Translations under genes and position numbers: made by a program | Source: an uncultured Shimia sp. | Lineage (GTDB): Bacteria > Pseudomonadota > Alphaproteobacteria > Rhodobacterales > Rhodobacteraceae | NCBI RefSeq assembly: GCF_947498095.1 | Contig: NZ_CANMJE010000006.1 | Span: 176,292-240,291, forward strand | Length of the DNA: 64,000 nt | Direction of reading: 5' to 3' | The notes under the pieces: model-generated | Told to the model about the DNA's origin: nothing | The model's input: only the letters and a program-made list of their open reading frames with translations | Database searches by the model: none | Shown here: positions 9,119-18,973 of the stretch, in pieces | Position numbering within the stretch: position 1 is the first letter of the stretch | Layout: each line of letters starts with the position of its first letter

Positions 9119-9922
9119 TCAGGTCTCTAACAACGCGATGTTGTCGGCGGTGAACGTGGGTCCTGCGGCCGTGACGATGATGACCGCCTGACCATCGGCA
9201 TAAACGGTGACATCGTCCGTTGTGCCATCAATGGTGGTCGAGATCACCGGCTCGGTCGGGCCCGTGTAACTGTATGAAATGATGTCCTCGTCTTCGTCAT
9301 AGTCTTCGATGATCGCAGGCTCGCCCGGACGCACCCATTCACCGGCGGAAAACAGGTCTTCTCCAGCACCGCCAGTCACGGAATCTTCGCTGCCCATAAT
9401 GATCGTGTCGTCGCCGCCACGACCCTGAATGACGTCGCCGTCGTCGGTGTCCAACCCTGTGTCATACTGAAACACCAAATCGTCCAGCGTGTTGGCTGTT
9501 TCTGCAGAGGTGGCCAATGTGTCCTCGTCCAAGAGCGAGGTACCGTCCAGAATGTCTGCACCGCTGCCACCGATCAAAGTGTCAGCGCCTTCTCCACCTA
9601 CCAGCGTGTCTTCGCCTTCACTGCCACGCAGTTCATCGTCATCCGCGCCCCCCAGCAACAGATCACCTTCTTCGCCACCACGAAGTGTATCGTCGCCCTC
9701 ATCGCCGAACACGATGTCGACACCTTCCTCGGCATCAAGGGAATCGTCACCTTCAGTGCCCATCAAAAGGTCGTTCTCACCTTCATCAACCGAAATTTCT
9801 TCGACGGTTTCTATGGTTGTCTCTTCAGACGTCGCTTCGTCATCGTCATCATCGTCACTTGTAACTTCGACAATGACCCAAGCCCAAAACACGACAGACA
9901 AAACACCTAGTGCAGCCAACAT
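9119..9922 (-). CDS. Membrane-anchored acidic protein with RTX-type calcium-binding repeats
   Basis: The 267 residues open with one hydrophobic helix (about 2-20, LAALGVLSVVFWAWVIV), then a poly-Asp run and an Asp/Glu/Thr-rich linker. At about 55-130 come at least six glycine-rich nonapeptide repeats of the hemolysin type (GDEGDDTLRGGEEGD, GGSGADILDG). The C-terminal part is a beta-rich domain. RTX repeats bind calcium and fold outside the cell. Most RTX proteins lack an N-terminal hydrophobic segment and use a type I secretion system; none is encoded nearby. Protein recognised by repeat pattern only; no function can be given. Confidence 0.75.
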   Translation of the reverse strand: MLAALGVLSVVFWAWVIVEVTSDDDDDDEATSEETTIETVEEISVDEGENDLLMGTEGDDSLDAEEGVDIVFGDEGDDTLRGGEEGDLLLGGADDDELRGSEGEDTLVGGEGADTLIGGSGADILDGTSLLDEDTLATSAETANTLDDLVFQYDTGLDTDDGDVIQGRGGDDTIIMGSEDSVTGGAGEDLFSAGEWVRPGEPAIIEDYDEDEDIISYSYTGPTEPVISTTIDGTTDDVTVYADGQAVIIVTAAGPTFTADNIALLET

Positions 9923-10041
9923 ATTGACAATCCCCGTGCCTCAATTTCGCCACAAAGTTGACCGGGTTTCGACAAAAAGTCAATTTTTTCAATGCATTGT
10001 GTCTGCTATCGAGACAATCCCAAGGTCGGCATAGGAAATAG

Positions 10042-10056
10042 TTACCAAATCATTAA
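10042..10056. promoter_or_regulatory. Possible CtrA-like site upstream of the RTX gene
   Basis: TTAC-N7-TTAA (10042-10056) matches the CtrA consensus TTAA-N7-TTAA at seven of eight positions and sits inside a GTTA ... TAAC palindrome about 120 bp upstream of the RTX start. AT-rich intergenic DNA gives such matches by chance fairly often. Confidence 0.3.
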
Positions 10057-10091
10057 CAAAAAACGCGCCCAGAACGACTCAGGGCGCGTTT
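10055..10091 (-). terminator. Intrinsic terminator of gltA
   Basis: The 10-bp repeat aaacgcgccc / gggcgcgttt (10061-10070 and 10082-10091), read on the minus strand, ends in TTTTTTG. It stands 23 bp after the gltA stop. Confidence 0.85.
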
Positions 10092-10113
10092 GCATTTCAG
10101 ATCGGTGTCCGAC

Positions 10114-11409
10114 TTAACGGTCTTCGATGTCCACATAGTTGCGTTCGGTCTCACCCTGATAGAGCTGGCGCGGGCGACCAATTTTATGCGCTGGGTCCGA
10201 AAGCTGCTCTTTCCACTGTGAAATCCAACCAACGGTGCGCGACAGCGCAAAGATCGGCGTGAACATCGAGGTTGGGAAGCCCATCGCTTCAAGAATGATG
10301 CCCGAGTAGAAGTCGACGTTCGGGAACAGTTTCTTGTCGGCGAAGTAGGGGTCCGCCAGTGCCGCAGCCTCAAGCGCCTTGGCGGTCGCCAGAACCGGGT
10401 TGTCCTCGACACCCAAGAGATCCAGAACCTCGTCAGCGGATTGTTTCATCACAGTCGCGCGTGGGTCGAAGTTCTTGTAAACGCGGTGGCCAAAGCCCAT
10501 CAGGCGGAACGGATCGTTCTTGTCCTTGGCGCGGGCGATGAACTCGGGAATGCGATCAGGTGTGCCGATTTCTTTCAGCATTTCCAGACATGCTTGGTTG
10601 GCACCGCCATGAGCAGGGCCCCAGAGACATGCGACACCAGCCGCGATACAGGCGAATGGGTTGGCGCCAGAAGACGAGGCCAAACGCACTGTCGATGTTG
10701 ACGCGTTTTGTTCGTGGTCAGCATGCAGCGTAAAGATACGGTCCATCGCACGTGCAAGGATCGGGTTCACTTCGTAGTCTTCGCATGGCACGGCAAAACA
10801 CATGCGCAGGAAGTTCGACGCATAGTCTAGATCGTTGCGCGGATACACGAAAGGCTGCCCGATCGTGTATTTGTACGCCATCGCCGCGATGGTCGGCATC
10901 TTGGCGATCAAGCGGTGAGAAGCAACCTCACGCTGGCGCGGATCGTTGATGTCGGTCGAGTCGTGATAAAAGGCAGACATCGCGCCGACTACACCCACGA
11001 TGATTGCCATTGGGTGAGCATCCCGGCGGAAGCCTCTGAAAAAGTTGATCATTTGCTCATGCACCATCGTGTGGCGCGTGATCGTGCTCTCGAACTCGTC
11101 CAGCTCTTTGGCCGACGGCAGATAGCCGTAAAGCAGCAGGAAGCAAACTTCTAGATAGTGTGATGTGCCTGCCAGCTGGTCAATCGGATACCCGCGGTGC
11201 AGCAAGACACCTTCTTCACCGTCAATATAAGTGATGGTCGAATCACAAGATGCGGTCGAGGTAAAGCCCGGGTCATAGGTGAATACACCGGCCTGGCCAT
11301 AGAGTTTGCGGATGTCCAGAACGTCGGGACCGGCGGTCGGCGAGTAGATTGGCAGCTCAATGCTTTTGCCATCAATCGTCAATGTGGCTGTTTTGTCAGT
11401 CTCGGTCAT
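10114..11409 (-). CDS. gltA: Citrate synthase (type II)
   Basis: GltA condenses oxaloacetate and acetyl-CoA to citrate, the entry step of the TCA cycle. The 431-residue length and N-terminal beta domain ([14 protein letters not shown]) are of the hexameric, NADH-sensitive type II enzymes of Gram-negatives. Catalytic-region motifs are present: [25 protein letters not shown] and [14 protein letters not shown]. It follows gltX on the same strand with an 81-bp gap and ends at a clear terminator. Confidence 0.97.
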   Translation of the reverse strand: MTETDKTATLTIDGKSIELPIYSPTAGPDVLDIRKLYGQAGVFTYDPGFTSTASCDSTITYIDGEEGVLLHRGYPIDQLAGTSHYLEVCFLLLYGYLPSAKELDEFESTITRHTMVHEQMINFFRGFRRDAHPMAIIVGVVGAMSAFYHDSTDINDPRQREVASHRLIAKMPTIAAMAYKYTIGQPFVYPRNDLDYASNFLRMCFAVPCEDYEVNPILARAMDRIFTLHADHEQNASTSTVRLASSSGANPFACIAAGVACLWGPAHGGANQACLEMLKEIGTPDRIPEFIARAKDKNDPFRLMGFGHRVYKNFDPRATVMKQSADEVLDLLGVEDNPVLATAKALEAAALADPYFADKKLFPNVDFYSGIILEAMGFPTSMFTPIFALSRTVGWISQWKEQLSDPAHKIGRPRQLYQGETERNYVDIEDR

Positions 11410-11490
11410 ACTGTCTTTCCTCTCATACGCCCCTGTGCGCGGACCGCCGGGGTTGTTTAATTATGGGGCCGAAGCGTGCTTTGTGCCGCG

Positions 11491-12906
11491 TCAGCCCCCG
11501 TTGCCCTCTTCTGCCGCGTCCATCAGGCGAGCAACGGTTTCGTCGCGCCCCAGAACGAGCATCATGTCAAATACGCTGGGGGTCACGGCGCGTCCTGCAA
11601 GTGCGGCCCGCATGGGACCTGCCATCTTGCCGAACTTGATTTCTTTCGCCTCAGCGAAAGCGCCTGTGGCAGCCTCCAATTCGTCTCGGGTCCAGCTAGC
11701 ATTTTGCAGCTGCGGCGTCAATTCTTTCAGTATACAACGGGATACCGTATCGAGGTTTTTGGCCGATTTTTCGTCCGGATCGATCGGGCGCTCAGCCAGA
11801 ACAAATTGAGCTTTATCAAGGAGTTCGGGAAATGTCTTGGCCCGCTCTTTGAGGCAATACATCGCATCCCCCATCAGCGTGGTTTTTTTGGCGCTCAAGG
11901 CTTCAGACCCGGTTGCGGCCAGAAATTCGCTTAACTCATGCAGCAGTGCAGCATCATCGCTAACAGCGATGTGCTGGCCCGAGAGGTTTTCCAGTTTTTT
12001 CGTGTCAAATCGCGCCGGGCTTTTGCCAATGCCATCCAGATCAAACCACTCACGTGCCTGTGCGTCGGTAAAGAACTCATCATCGCCGTGGCTCCAGCCC
12101 AGCCGCGCCAGGTAATTGCGCATGCCTGCCGCAGGGTAGCCCATCTTTTGATATTCTTCCGCGCCCAAAGCGCCGTGGCGTTTGGAAAGCTTCTTGCCGT
12201 CGGCCCCGTGAATCAGCGGGATATGTGCCCAGACCGGCACCGTCCAGCCCATCGCCTGATAGATCATCATTTGGCGTGCGGCGTTGTTCAGGTGATCATC
12301 GCCCCGGATCACATGGGTCACGCCCATATCATGGTCGTCGACGACAACAGCGAGCATATATACTGGCGTGCCGTCCGAACGTAGCAGGATCATATCATCC
12401 AGCTGATCGTTGCGGATGGTGACATCGCCTTGTACCTGATCGCGGATCACTGTTGTCCCGTCCTGAGGTGCCTTGATGCGGATTGCATATGGGGCATCGG
12501 GATGCGTGGACGGGTCGACGTCACGCCAAGGGCTGCGATAGAGGGTTGATTTGCCTTCCGCGCGCGCGGATTCGCGGAATGCGGCGATCTCGTCTTGGGT
12601 GGCAAAGCACTTATAGGCTTTGCCTTCTTCCAAAAGCTGCAAGGCGATCTCGGCATGGCGTGCGGCGCCATCGAATTGGCTGACCACGTCGCCGTCATGA
12701 TCCAGACCCAGCCAGCTGAGACCCTGTAAAATGGCCTCGGTCGCTTCAGGAGTCGAGCGCGCGCGGTCGGTGTCTTCGATACGTAAAAGGAACTTGCCGC
12801 CGCGGCCCCGGGCGTAGAGCCAGTTGAACAACGCAGTGCGCGCGCCACCAATGTGCAGAAAGCCGGTGGGCGAAGGGGCAAAACGGGTGACGACCTGGTC
12901 TGTCAT
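11491..12906 (-). CDS. gltX: Glutamate--tRNA ligase
   Basis: This class I synthetase charges tRNA-Glu, and in most alphaproteobacteria it also mischarges tRNA-Gln for the amidotransferase route. The 471-residue protein has the HIGH-type motif [11 protein letters not shown] near residue 18 and the KMSKS-type KLSKRHG near 245. It is divergent from comEC with 79 bp between the starts. Length and motifs are ordinary. Confidence 0.96.
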   Translation of the reverse strand: MTDQVVTRFAPSPTGFLHIGGARTALFNWLYARGRGGKFLLRIEDTDRARSTPEATEAILQGLSWLGLDHDGDVVSQFDGAARHAEIALQLLEEGKAYKCFATQDEIAAFRESARAEGKSTLYRSPWRDVDPSTHPDAPYAIRIKAPQDGTTVIRDQVQGDVTIRNDQLDDMILLRSDGTPVYMLAVVVDDHDMGVTHVIRGDDHLNNAARQMMIYQAMGWTVPVWAHIPLIHGADGKKLSKRHGALGAEEYQKMGYPAAGMRNYLARLGWSHGDDEFFTDAQAREWFDLDGIGKSPARFDTKKLENLSGQHIAVSDDAALLHELSEFLAATGSEALSAKKTTLMGDAMYCLKERAKTFPELLDKAQFVLAERPIDPDEKSAKNLDTVSRCILKELTPQLQNASWTRDELEAATGAFAEAKEIKFGKMAGPMRAALAGRAVTPSVFDMMLVLGRDETVARLMDAAEEGNGG

Positions 12907-12985
12907 GACGGTCTTAACCTTTCCGTAACCAAAGTGGAGATAATGTTAGCGACTGTCTAACGACCTGCCTGAATGAGGACAAGGC

Positions 12986-15010
12986 TTGCGCATGTTTGCC
13001 CTGATCGCCGAGGCCATACAGGGCCAGCGGGGTCATTTGTTCCCCTGGGTGCCGGTGTGCCTGGCGACAGGCATTGGCGGATACTTTCTCTTACCTCGTG
13101 AGTTGCTTGCCCCGGAAATGCTCGGCCTTGGGGTCTGTGCCGTGGTGCTCGCGTTGAGTGCTGCGTGGGTTCGAGAGGGGTTGTCACCTTTAGCCATCGG
13201 TCTGTGCTTTGTTTTTCTTGGTGTTCTTCTGGGTGTATTTCGGGCGCACTCCGTTGCCGAACCAAAGCTAGGATGGCGCTACTATGGCGCCATTGAGGGC
13301 GTAATTGTTGGGATAGACAGGTCGGGCTCGGACAAGGTGCGGCTGACGCTGGCAGAGGTTGTTCTGGATCGATTGCCCCCAGAGCGCACCCCGCATTTGG
13401 TGCGGGTCTCGTTCCATGGCACTCAGGGCTATGTGACGCCAGTGCCAGGACTGCGGGTGGTGCTGACCGGGCATTTGTCGCCGCCCTCCGGACCGACCGA
13501 GCCGGGTGGTTTTGATTTTCAACGTCATGCGTGGTTCCAGAAAATCGGCGGGGTTGGTTATACCCGCACACCGGTGCTGGCCCTCCAGTATCCCCAAGGC
13601 GGGCAGGGAACCTTTGGCCTGCGCATGGCGATGTCTGCGCATATTCAGTCCTTTCTGCCGGGGGACATTGGGGGATTTGCGGCAGCGGTGTCTGCCGGAG
13701 ATCGCAGCGGGATGAGCAAAGAGGCCATAGAAGCTTTGCGCGGCTCAAATCTGGCGCATCTTCTGGCCATATCGGGGCTGCATCTGGGATTATTGGCCGG
13801 GTTTGTCTTTGCGGTTGTCCGCTTGGGGTTGGCGCTGGTTCCGGCTGTGGCGCTGCGCGTGCCGGTGAAAAAGCTGGCAGCGGTGGCCGCGCTCATGGCG
13901 TCAGCGGGCTACTTGTCCTTGTCAGGTGGAAATGTAGCCACGCAACGTGCGTTCATAATGGCAGCGGTGGCGCTGACAGCGGTGATGCTGGATCGGCGTG
14001 CGTTTAGCCTGCGCGCGGTGGCGCTGGCCGCGACCATCGTCATGGTGATGCGTCCCGAGGCGATCCTTGGCCCGGGGTTTCAGATGTCCTTTGCCGCTAC
14101 GACCGCGTTGGTGGCGGTGTTTGGCGCCCTGCGGAACTATGAGGGCATCCGCCTGCCACGGTGGTTGCGGCCGGTGTCGGCGGTGGTGATCTCGTCATTG
14201 GTGGCCGGGCTGGCCACGGCCCCGATCGCGGCGGCGCATTTCAATATCGTGTCGCACTATGGGCTGCCGGCCAATCTGTTGTCGGTGCCGGTCATGGGCA
14301 CAGTGGTCGTGCCAGCAGCGGTTCTGGCCATGTGTCTCGCGCCCTTGGGGCTTGAGTGGATTGGCCTTTGGGCGATGGGGTTGGGGCTGGAGTGGATCCT
14401 GACAGTCGCGCATTTCTTTGCGGATCGCCCGGATGCTCGTGGCCATGTCATCGCGCCGCCGACACCGGTTTTACCGCTGTTTTCAATGGGCATGCTGATC
14501 CTGATCCTGTGGCAGGGTCGCCTGCGTGCCGCGGGTCTTGTTCTGGCCGTGGCTGCAATTGCGTTATGGGTTCGCGCAGAGCGGCCCGAAATTCTGATCG
14601 CGGACAGTGGCGGGTTGATCGGGGTGATGACTGACGATGGTCGCGCGCTCAGCAAGCCGCGCGGAAGCGGCTTTATTGCCCTGAACTGGTTGGAAAATGA
14701 CGGCGATCCGGTCGATCAACCCCAGGCCGCAACCCGTTTTCCGAATGGCGAAGATGCCGTGGTTTCACTCGCGCTAGGAGAGGGGCAGTTGAAACATGTC
14801 AAAGGCAAGAAAGCCTCTCTGGCGTTTAGCGACTGCACGGCTCGCGACATCGTGGTTTTTACGCATGACGCGCCGGATGATCTGCCCTGCCGAGTTCTGA
14901 CGCCGGAAAGCCTGCGCAACACCGGATCGATTGCCTTTAGCCAAAAAGGGGGTGTCCTGAAAATGACAACAGCCCGCGAGGTTAGCGGGCTGCGTCTGTG
15001 GAACCGTTGA
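12986..15010 (+). CDS. comEC: ComEC/Rec2 family DNA-uptake channel protein
   Basis: ComEC forms the inner-membrane channel for single-stranded DNA in natural transformation. The 674-residue protein has N-terminal membrane helices, a DUF4131-like OB region (about 95-190), then the competence core with the signature SNLAHLLAISGLHLGLLAGF near 250 and many helices to about 510. The C-terminal 150 residues lack the HxHxDH motif of the metallo-beta-lactamase domain found in long ComEC forms. The TTG at 12986 has GAGGA at a good distance; the ATG at 12992 is the alternative. It converges on lexA with 5 bp between stops. Confidence 0.88.
   Translation: MRMFALIAEAIQGQRGHLFPWVPVCLATGIGGYFLLPRELLAPEMLGLGVCAVVLALSAAWVREGLSPLAIGLCFVFLGVLLGVFRAHSVAEPKLGWRYYGAIEGVIVGIDRSGSDKVRLTLAEVVLDRLPPERTPHLVRVSFHGTQGYVTPVPGLRVVLTGHLSPPSGPTEPGGFDFQRHAWFQKIGGVGYTRTPVLALQYPQGGQGTFGLRMAMSAHIQSFLPGDIGGFAAAVSAGDRSGMSKEAIEALRGSNLAHLLAISGLHLGLLAGFVFAVVRLGLALVPAVALRVPVKKLAAVAALMASAGYLSLSGGNVATQRAFIMAAVALTAVMLDRRAFSLRAVALAATIVMVMRPEAILGPGFQMSFAATTALVAVFGALRNYEGIRLPRWLRPVSAVVISSLVAGLATAPIAAAHFNIVSHYGLPANLLSVPVMGTVVVPAAVLAMCLAPLGLEWIGLWAMGLGLEWILTVAHFFADRPDARGHVIAPPTPVLPLFSMGMLILILWQGRLRAAGLVLAVAAIALWVRAERPEILIADSGGLIGVMTDDGRALSKPRGSGFIALNWLENDGDPVDQPQAATRFPNGEDAVVSLALGEGQLKHVKGKKASLAFSDCTARDIVVFTHDAPDDLPCRVLTPESLRNTGSIAFSQKGGVLKMTTAREVSGLRLWNR
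14962..14992 (-). terminator. Probable lexA terminator inside the comEC 3' end
   Basis: A perfect 8-bp stem (cagcccgc / gcgggctg, 14970-14977 and 14985-14992) with a 7-nt loop is followed on the minus strand by ttgtcatttt. It lies 24 bp past the lexA stop, within the coding end of the convergent comEC. Confidence 0.5.
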
Positions 15011-15015
15011 TCGGA

Positions 15016-15741
15016 TCAGTAGGTGCGGATCAAACCAACCAAACAGCCCTGAACCTTGACCATGTCTTCAGGGTAAACCCGTGTTTCATACGCCGGGTTT
15101 GCCGCCTCAAGCGCGATCGAGGTGCCATTGTGATGAAAGCGTTTCAGCGTCGCCTCTTGGTCTTCGACCAGAGCCACGACAATCTCGCCGTTGTCGGCCG
15201 TCTTGGTTTCGCGAATGATGACAACGTCACCATCGTTGATGCCTGCCTCGATCATTGAATCGCCCTTAACCTCAAGCGCATAGTGGGTGCCAGCGTTGCG
15301 CAACATTGCGCCCGGCACGGCCACATGATGATCTACATGGCTGATCGCCTCAATCGGCACACCAGCGGCGATTTTGCCCATCACCGGCAACTCCCGCGCA
15401 TGCAAGATCACCTCTTCCGGGGTCACATTGGCCGGTTGTGTGGGCGACGGATGGGGTCCGTCAATCACCCGAGGTTCAAATCCACCTTTTGGCGCTGCGG
15501 TTGGCACGCTGGGCAGCCCGCCAAGCGATTCAGGCAGTTTGACGATCTCAATCGCCCGCGCCCTGTGCGCAAGGCGACGGATAAAGCCGCGTTCCTCCAG
15601 GGCGGTAATCAACCTGTGAATGCCAGATTTTGAGCGCAGATCCAGCGCATCCTTCATCTCGTCAAAGCTGGGCGGAACCCCGTCCCGTTGCAGTCTAATG
15701 TGGATGAATTCGAGCAGATCCAGTTGTTTTTTGGTCAGCAT
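15016..15741 (-). CDS. lexA: SOS repressor LexA
   Basis: LexA represses DNA-damage genes and cleaves itself when RecA filaments form. The 241 residues have the N-terminal winged helix ([20 protein letters not shown], residues 1-65), a long linker of about 45 residues typical of alphaproteobacterial LexA, the A126-G127 cleavage site in KIAAGV, the nucleophile S162 (KGDSMIEAG) and the base K200. Two LexA boxes lie 33-85 bp upstream of the start, so the gene is autoregulated. moeA ends 100 bp upstream on the same strand. Confidence 0.96.
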   Translation of the reverse strand: MLTKKQLDLLEFIHIRLQRDGVPPSFDEMKDALDLRSKSGIHRLITALEERGFIRRLAHRARAIEIVKLPESLGGLPSVPTAAPKGGFEPRVIDGPHPSPTQPANVTPEEVILHARELPVMGKIAAGVPIEAISHVDHHVAVPGAMLRNAGTHYALEVKGDSMIEAGINDGDVVIIRETKTADNGEIVVALVEDQEATLKRFHHNGTSIALEAANPAYETRVYPEDMVKVQGCLVGLIRTY

Positions 15742-15773
15742 CAGATATCCCTCTTGCGGCTGAACTTTGGTTT

Positions 15774-15826
15774 GTTCTACGCATGTTCTTGTTTTGTGTC
15801 AAGAATTTTGGGAACAGGGCGTGAAC
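15774..15826 (-). promoter_or_regulatory. Two LexA (SOS) boxes upstream of lexA
   Basis: GTTC-N7-GTTC is exact at 15774-15788 and its reverse form GAAC-N7-GAAC is exact at 15812-15826, centres 38 bp apart. This direct-repeat motif is the LexA operator of alphaproteobacteria. The region between moeA and lexA is only 100 bp, so both boxes must serve the lexA promoter, or one may also affect read-through from the trp/moa operon. Confidence 0.88.
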
Positions 15827-15841
15827 AAACCCAAAAACTGG

Positions 15842-17017
15842 TCAGATAAGCAGATAGTCCAGATGCTCTCCGACCGCGCGCGCTGCATCATTGGGTGGAC
15901 GCACGGCCAGAGCGTTGGCCTCTGAGAGAACTGTCAGCAATGAGCTGTCCTGACGCTCAAAGATTGTCATTTGCCCGTTTTCAACCCGTGCGCGCATGTA
16001 ATGCTGGCGGGGTCCATTTGCGCCAACTGGTGCGGCCAGAGGCGCGTTTTGGGTTGGAGCGGCGCTGGCGCCCAGTCCCAGCATTGCGCGAAGCACCGGC
16101 ACCACAAAGACATGGCCGCAGACCATGGCCGAGACCGGGTTGCCCGGCAGGCCCATCATCATAGCGCCCGAGGCCAAACGTCCGGCCATCAGAGGTTTTC
16201 CGGGGCGCATCAGGATTTTGTAGAACGCACGCTCCATCCCTAGATTGACCGCCACGTCGCCGACCAGATCGTGATCTCCGACCGAGGCGCCTCCAATGGT
16301 CAGCACCAGATCGGCGTCATCGGTCAATGAGAACGCAGTCTCAAGCGACTCACGCGTGTCGCGGGCAATGGGCAACTGATGTGCTTCGGCCCCGAGATCG
16401 CGCAGCAGAGCCTGCAGACCAAAGGAATTTGAGGTGATGATCTGATCCGGTCCCGGTGTTTCCCCCGGCATGACCAACTCGTCACCCGTAGACATGATGG
16501 CAACGCGCGGGCGGCGCGTAACCGGCACGTCGGCGATATTCATTGCCGCGAGCAGGGCCACGTCTGAAGGGCGCAGGACACGTGGGGCGACAAACGCCTG
16601 ACCCTCCACAAAATCGGCGCCTGCAGGACGGATGTGAAAACCTTGGTCGAGGCTGTCACCCAAAGTGATCTGGTCACCTCGGCGCGTTACATCCTCTTGA
16701 ATAACCACACGGCTGGCGCCTTTGGGCACCGGCGCGCCGGTAAAGATCCGCACGCATTGTCCGGGGCCGACCGTGCCGTCAAAGCGGTGTCCGGCGGCAG
16801 CCTCGCCAATCAGGGTAAATTCTGCACCGGGGGCCACTTCGTCGGCGATCATCGCATAGCCATCCATCGCCGATCCGGCAAAGGGGGGCTGATTGCGGTT
16901 CGCCCGCACGGTTTCAGCCAAAACGCGACCATTGGCTTGAGACAGTGGGACCGTCTCAGTTTCAAGCGGCGCGGTCAGTGCAAACAATCGCTCAAGAGCT
17001 TCGGTGACCGTGATCAT
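15842..17017 (-). CDS. moeA: Molybdopterin molybdenumtransferase MoeA
   Basis: MoeA inserts molybdate into adenylylated molybdopterin, the last general step of Mo-cofactor synthesis. The 391-residue protein has the four-domain MoeA layout: N-terminal [12 protein letters not shown] and [14 protein letters not shown], the MoCF-like core with [18 protein letters not shown] and [11 protein letters not shown], and a small C-terminal beta domain. It overlaps moaC by ATGA, at the end of the trpGD-ung-trpC-moaC-moeA run. Confidence 0.95.
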   Translation of the reverse strand: MITVTEALERLFALTAPLETETVPLSQANGRVLAETVRANRNQPPFAGSAMDGYAMIADEVAPGAEFTLIGEAAAGHRFDGTVGPGQCVRIFTGAPVPKGASRVVIQEDVTRRGDQITLGDSLDQGFHIRPAGADFVEGQAFVAPRVLRPSDVALLAAMNIADVPVTRRPRVAIMSTGDELVMPGETPGPDQIITSNSFGLQALLRDLGAEAHQLPIARDTRESLETAFSLTDDADLVLTIGGASVGDHDLVGDVAVNLGMERAFYKILMRPGKPLMAGRLASGAMMMGLPGNPVSAMVCGHVFVVPVLRAMLGLGASAAPTQNAPLAAPVGANGPRQHYMRARVENGQMTIFERQDSSLLTVLSEANALAVRPPNDAARAVGEHLDYLLI

Positions 17018-17502
17018 TCCGCCTCGTATCTCCCGGACTTTCCACCGTCTTTCAGGACGACACGGATGCCGCCGATCTCCATGGCTTTGTCGACGGCCTT
17101 GGACATATCATAAACTGTCAGCGCAGCGACGTTCACGGCAGTGAGCGCTTCCATTTCGACCCCGGTTTGACCGGTGGTTTTCACGGTGGCCTCGATGCGC
17201 ACGCCAGGAAGATCAGGATCAGGGGTCAATTCAACTGCGACCTTGGTGATCGGGAGCGGATGACAGAGCGGGATCAGGGTTGAACACTGCTTGGCCCCCA
17301 TGATGCCTGCCAGCTGTGCAACACCCAGAACGTCGCCTTTCTTAGCGCGGCCTTCACGAATGATATCAAAGGTTTGCGGCGCCATCTTGATCCAACCCTC
17401 AGCCACGGCCACTCGCGCGGTCACAGCCTTGTCCGAGACGTCGACCATATGGGCGTCACCCTTGCTGTCGAAATGGGTCAGGCCGGAGGCGTGGGTGGAC
17501 AT
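17014..17502 (-). CDS. moaC: Cyclic pyranopterin monophosphate synthase MoaC
   Basis: MoaC converts the MoaA product of GTP to cyclic pyranopterin monophosphate. The 162 residues carry [13 protein letters not shown] and the C-terminal [17 protein letters not shown] ... VLKDGGKSG blocks that form the active site. The ATG at 17502 shares one base with the trpC stop (TAATG); a longer open frame to 17610 overlaps trpC and has no family similarity. MoaA is not in the window. Confidence 0.95.
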   Translation of the reverse strand: MSTHASGLTHFDSKGDAHMVDVSDKAVTARVAVAEGWIKMAPQTFDIIREGRAKKGDVLGVAQLAGIMGAKQCSTLIPLCHPLPITKVAVELTPDPDLPGVRIEATVKTTGQTGVEMEALTAVNVAALTVYDMSKAVDKAMEIGGIRVVLKDGGKSGRYEAE

Positions 17503-18314
17503 TACATGCCTCCTGCGCGCAAGGGATTGGACAATAGCGTGCGGGTTGCCGCCTCGACATCGTTCTGGCGCATCAGGCTTTCGCCGATGAGGAAGGTCCG
17601 CGCACCACAAAGCGCCATGTCGGACAGATCTTCGGGCGAGTTAAGCCCGCTTTCCGAGACCAGCATCCGGTCGGCTGGGACCAGTTTTGACAGTGTCCGG
17701 GTGGTGTCGAGCGAGGTTTCAAAAGTCTTGAGGTTGCGGTTGTTGATCCCCATCAGAGGTGACTTCAGGTGGCAGGCGCGCTCAAGCTCTTCGGCGTCGT
17801 GCACTTCGATCAACACGTCCATACCCCAACCAAAAGCCGCGTCTTCCAGTTCATGCGCCTGTGCGTCGCTCACGCTTGCCATGATGATCAGGATACAATC
17901 TGCTCCCAGCGCACGCGCCTCGGCAACCTGATAGGTGTCATACATGAAATCCTTGCGCAGAGCAGGCAAGCTGGTGGCGTCGCGCGCCGCGGTCAAAAAC
18001 TCTTTGGCACCTTGAAAACTTGGTGTGTCCGTCAGAACCGACAGGCAGGCTGCGCCCCCGGCTTCATAGGCCTGTGCCAGGCTGGCGGGATCAAAGTCTT
18101 CCCGGATCAACCCTTTGGAAGGAGAGGCTTTTTTAACCTCGGCGATCAACCCATAACCTTCGCGAGACTTCAGGCGCAACGCCTCGGCAAATCCGCGTGT
18201 GGCGCCGGCCTCGCGGGCTTCGGCCTCGACCGCTTCCAGAGGTTTCGCGGCCTTGTCAGTGGCAACTTCTTCCAGCTTATAGGCTTTGATTTTGTCCAGA
18301 ACGGTTTCGGTCAT
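17502..18314 (-). CDS. trpC: Indole-3-glycerol phosphate synthase
   Basis: TrpC closes the indole ring in tryptophan synthesis. This 270-residue, single-function (beta/alpha)8 barrel has [12 protein letters not shown] near residue 57, LRKDFMYD near 120 and [11 protein letters not shown] near 190, and ends with SESGL and GESLM phosphate-binding loops. It overlaps ung upstream by ATGA and moaC downstream by 1 bp. Confidence 0.96.
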   Translation of the reverse strand: MTETVLDKIKAYKLEEVATDKAAKPLEAVEAEAREAGATRGFAEALRLKSREGYGLIAEVKKASPSKGLIREDFDPASLAQAYEAGGAACLSVLTDTPSFQGAKEFLTAARDATSLPALRKDFMYDTYQVAEARALGADCILIIMASVSDAQAHELEDAAFGWGMDVLIEVHDAEELERACHLKSPLMGINNRNLKTFETSLDTTRTLSKLVPADRMLVSESGLNSPEDLSDMALCGARTFLIGESLMRQNDVEAATRTLLSNPLRAGGM

Positions 18315-18973
18315 GCTTGCGTCCAGTTGATGGGCGGCCGGCCTTGGGTGGCGAGCCAGTCGTTGATCCGTGAAAACGGGCGGGAGCCAAAAAAACCTCG
18401 TCGCGCCGAAAGGGGAGAAGGGTGCGCGGATTCGATCAGCAGATGTTCGCCGCCATTCTTAGGGTCTGAAATGTGACACGCAAGGGCCTGTGCCTGTTTA
18501 CCCCACAGAACAAAGGCAGTGGGGCGGGCAGAAACCGCGGCCAGAACCTGTTGGGCCAGAGGTTGCCAGCCCAATTTGGCGTGGCCGTTGGCATCCCCGG
18601 CGGGCACCGTCAGCACGGTATTTAGCAACAATACGCCCTGATCGGCCCAAAACCGCAAGTCACCGGTCATTGGTGCGCCACCAAGGTCTTCGACCATTTC
18701 CTTGAAAATGTTGTTCAGCGAACGCGGTAGTGGGCGAACCTCGGGTTCCACCGAGAACGACAGTCCGTGCGCGTGGCCCGGGGTCGGGTAGGGGTCTTGG
18801 CCGAGGATCACCACGCGCACCTCTTCAGGGGTCCCACGGTCAAGGGCGGCAAAAACCTGATCTTCGGGGGGCAGGATATGTCGGTGGTCCTCCGCAAGTG
18901 ACTGCGCAATTGCGGGGAAGTCGACTGAGAAAAAGGGCAGGTGGGCCCATGCAGTTGGCACCTTGAGGGTCAC
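18311..18973 (-). CDS. ung: Uracil-DNA glycosylase (family 1)
   Basis: Ung removes uracil from DNA and starts base excision repair. The 220 residues show the water-activating [13 protein letters not shown] (D60), the uracil-binding LLLNTVLTV region and the [13 protein letters not shown] minor-groove loop. It is embedded between trpD and trpC with 4-bp ATGA overlaps on both sides, so it is made from the tryptophan message. That placement is unusual for a repair enzyme. Confidence 0.96.
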   Translation of the reverse strand: MTLKVPTAWAHLPFFSVDFPAIAQSLAEDHRHILPPEDQVFAALDRGTPEEVRVVILGQDPYPTPGHAHGLSFSVEPEVRPLPRSLNNIFKEMVEDLGGAPMTGDLRFWADQGVLLLNTVLTVPAGDANGHAKLGWQPLAQQVLAAVSARPTAFVLWGKQAQALACHISDPKNGGEHLLIESAHPSPLSARRGFFGSRPFSRINDWLATQGRPPINWTQA

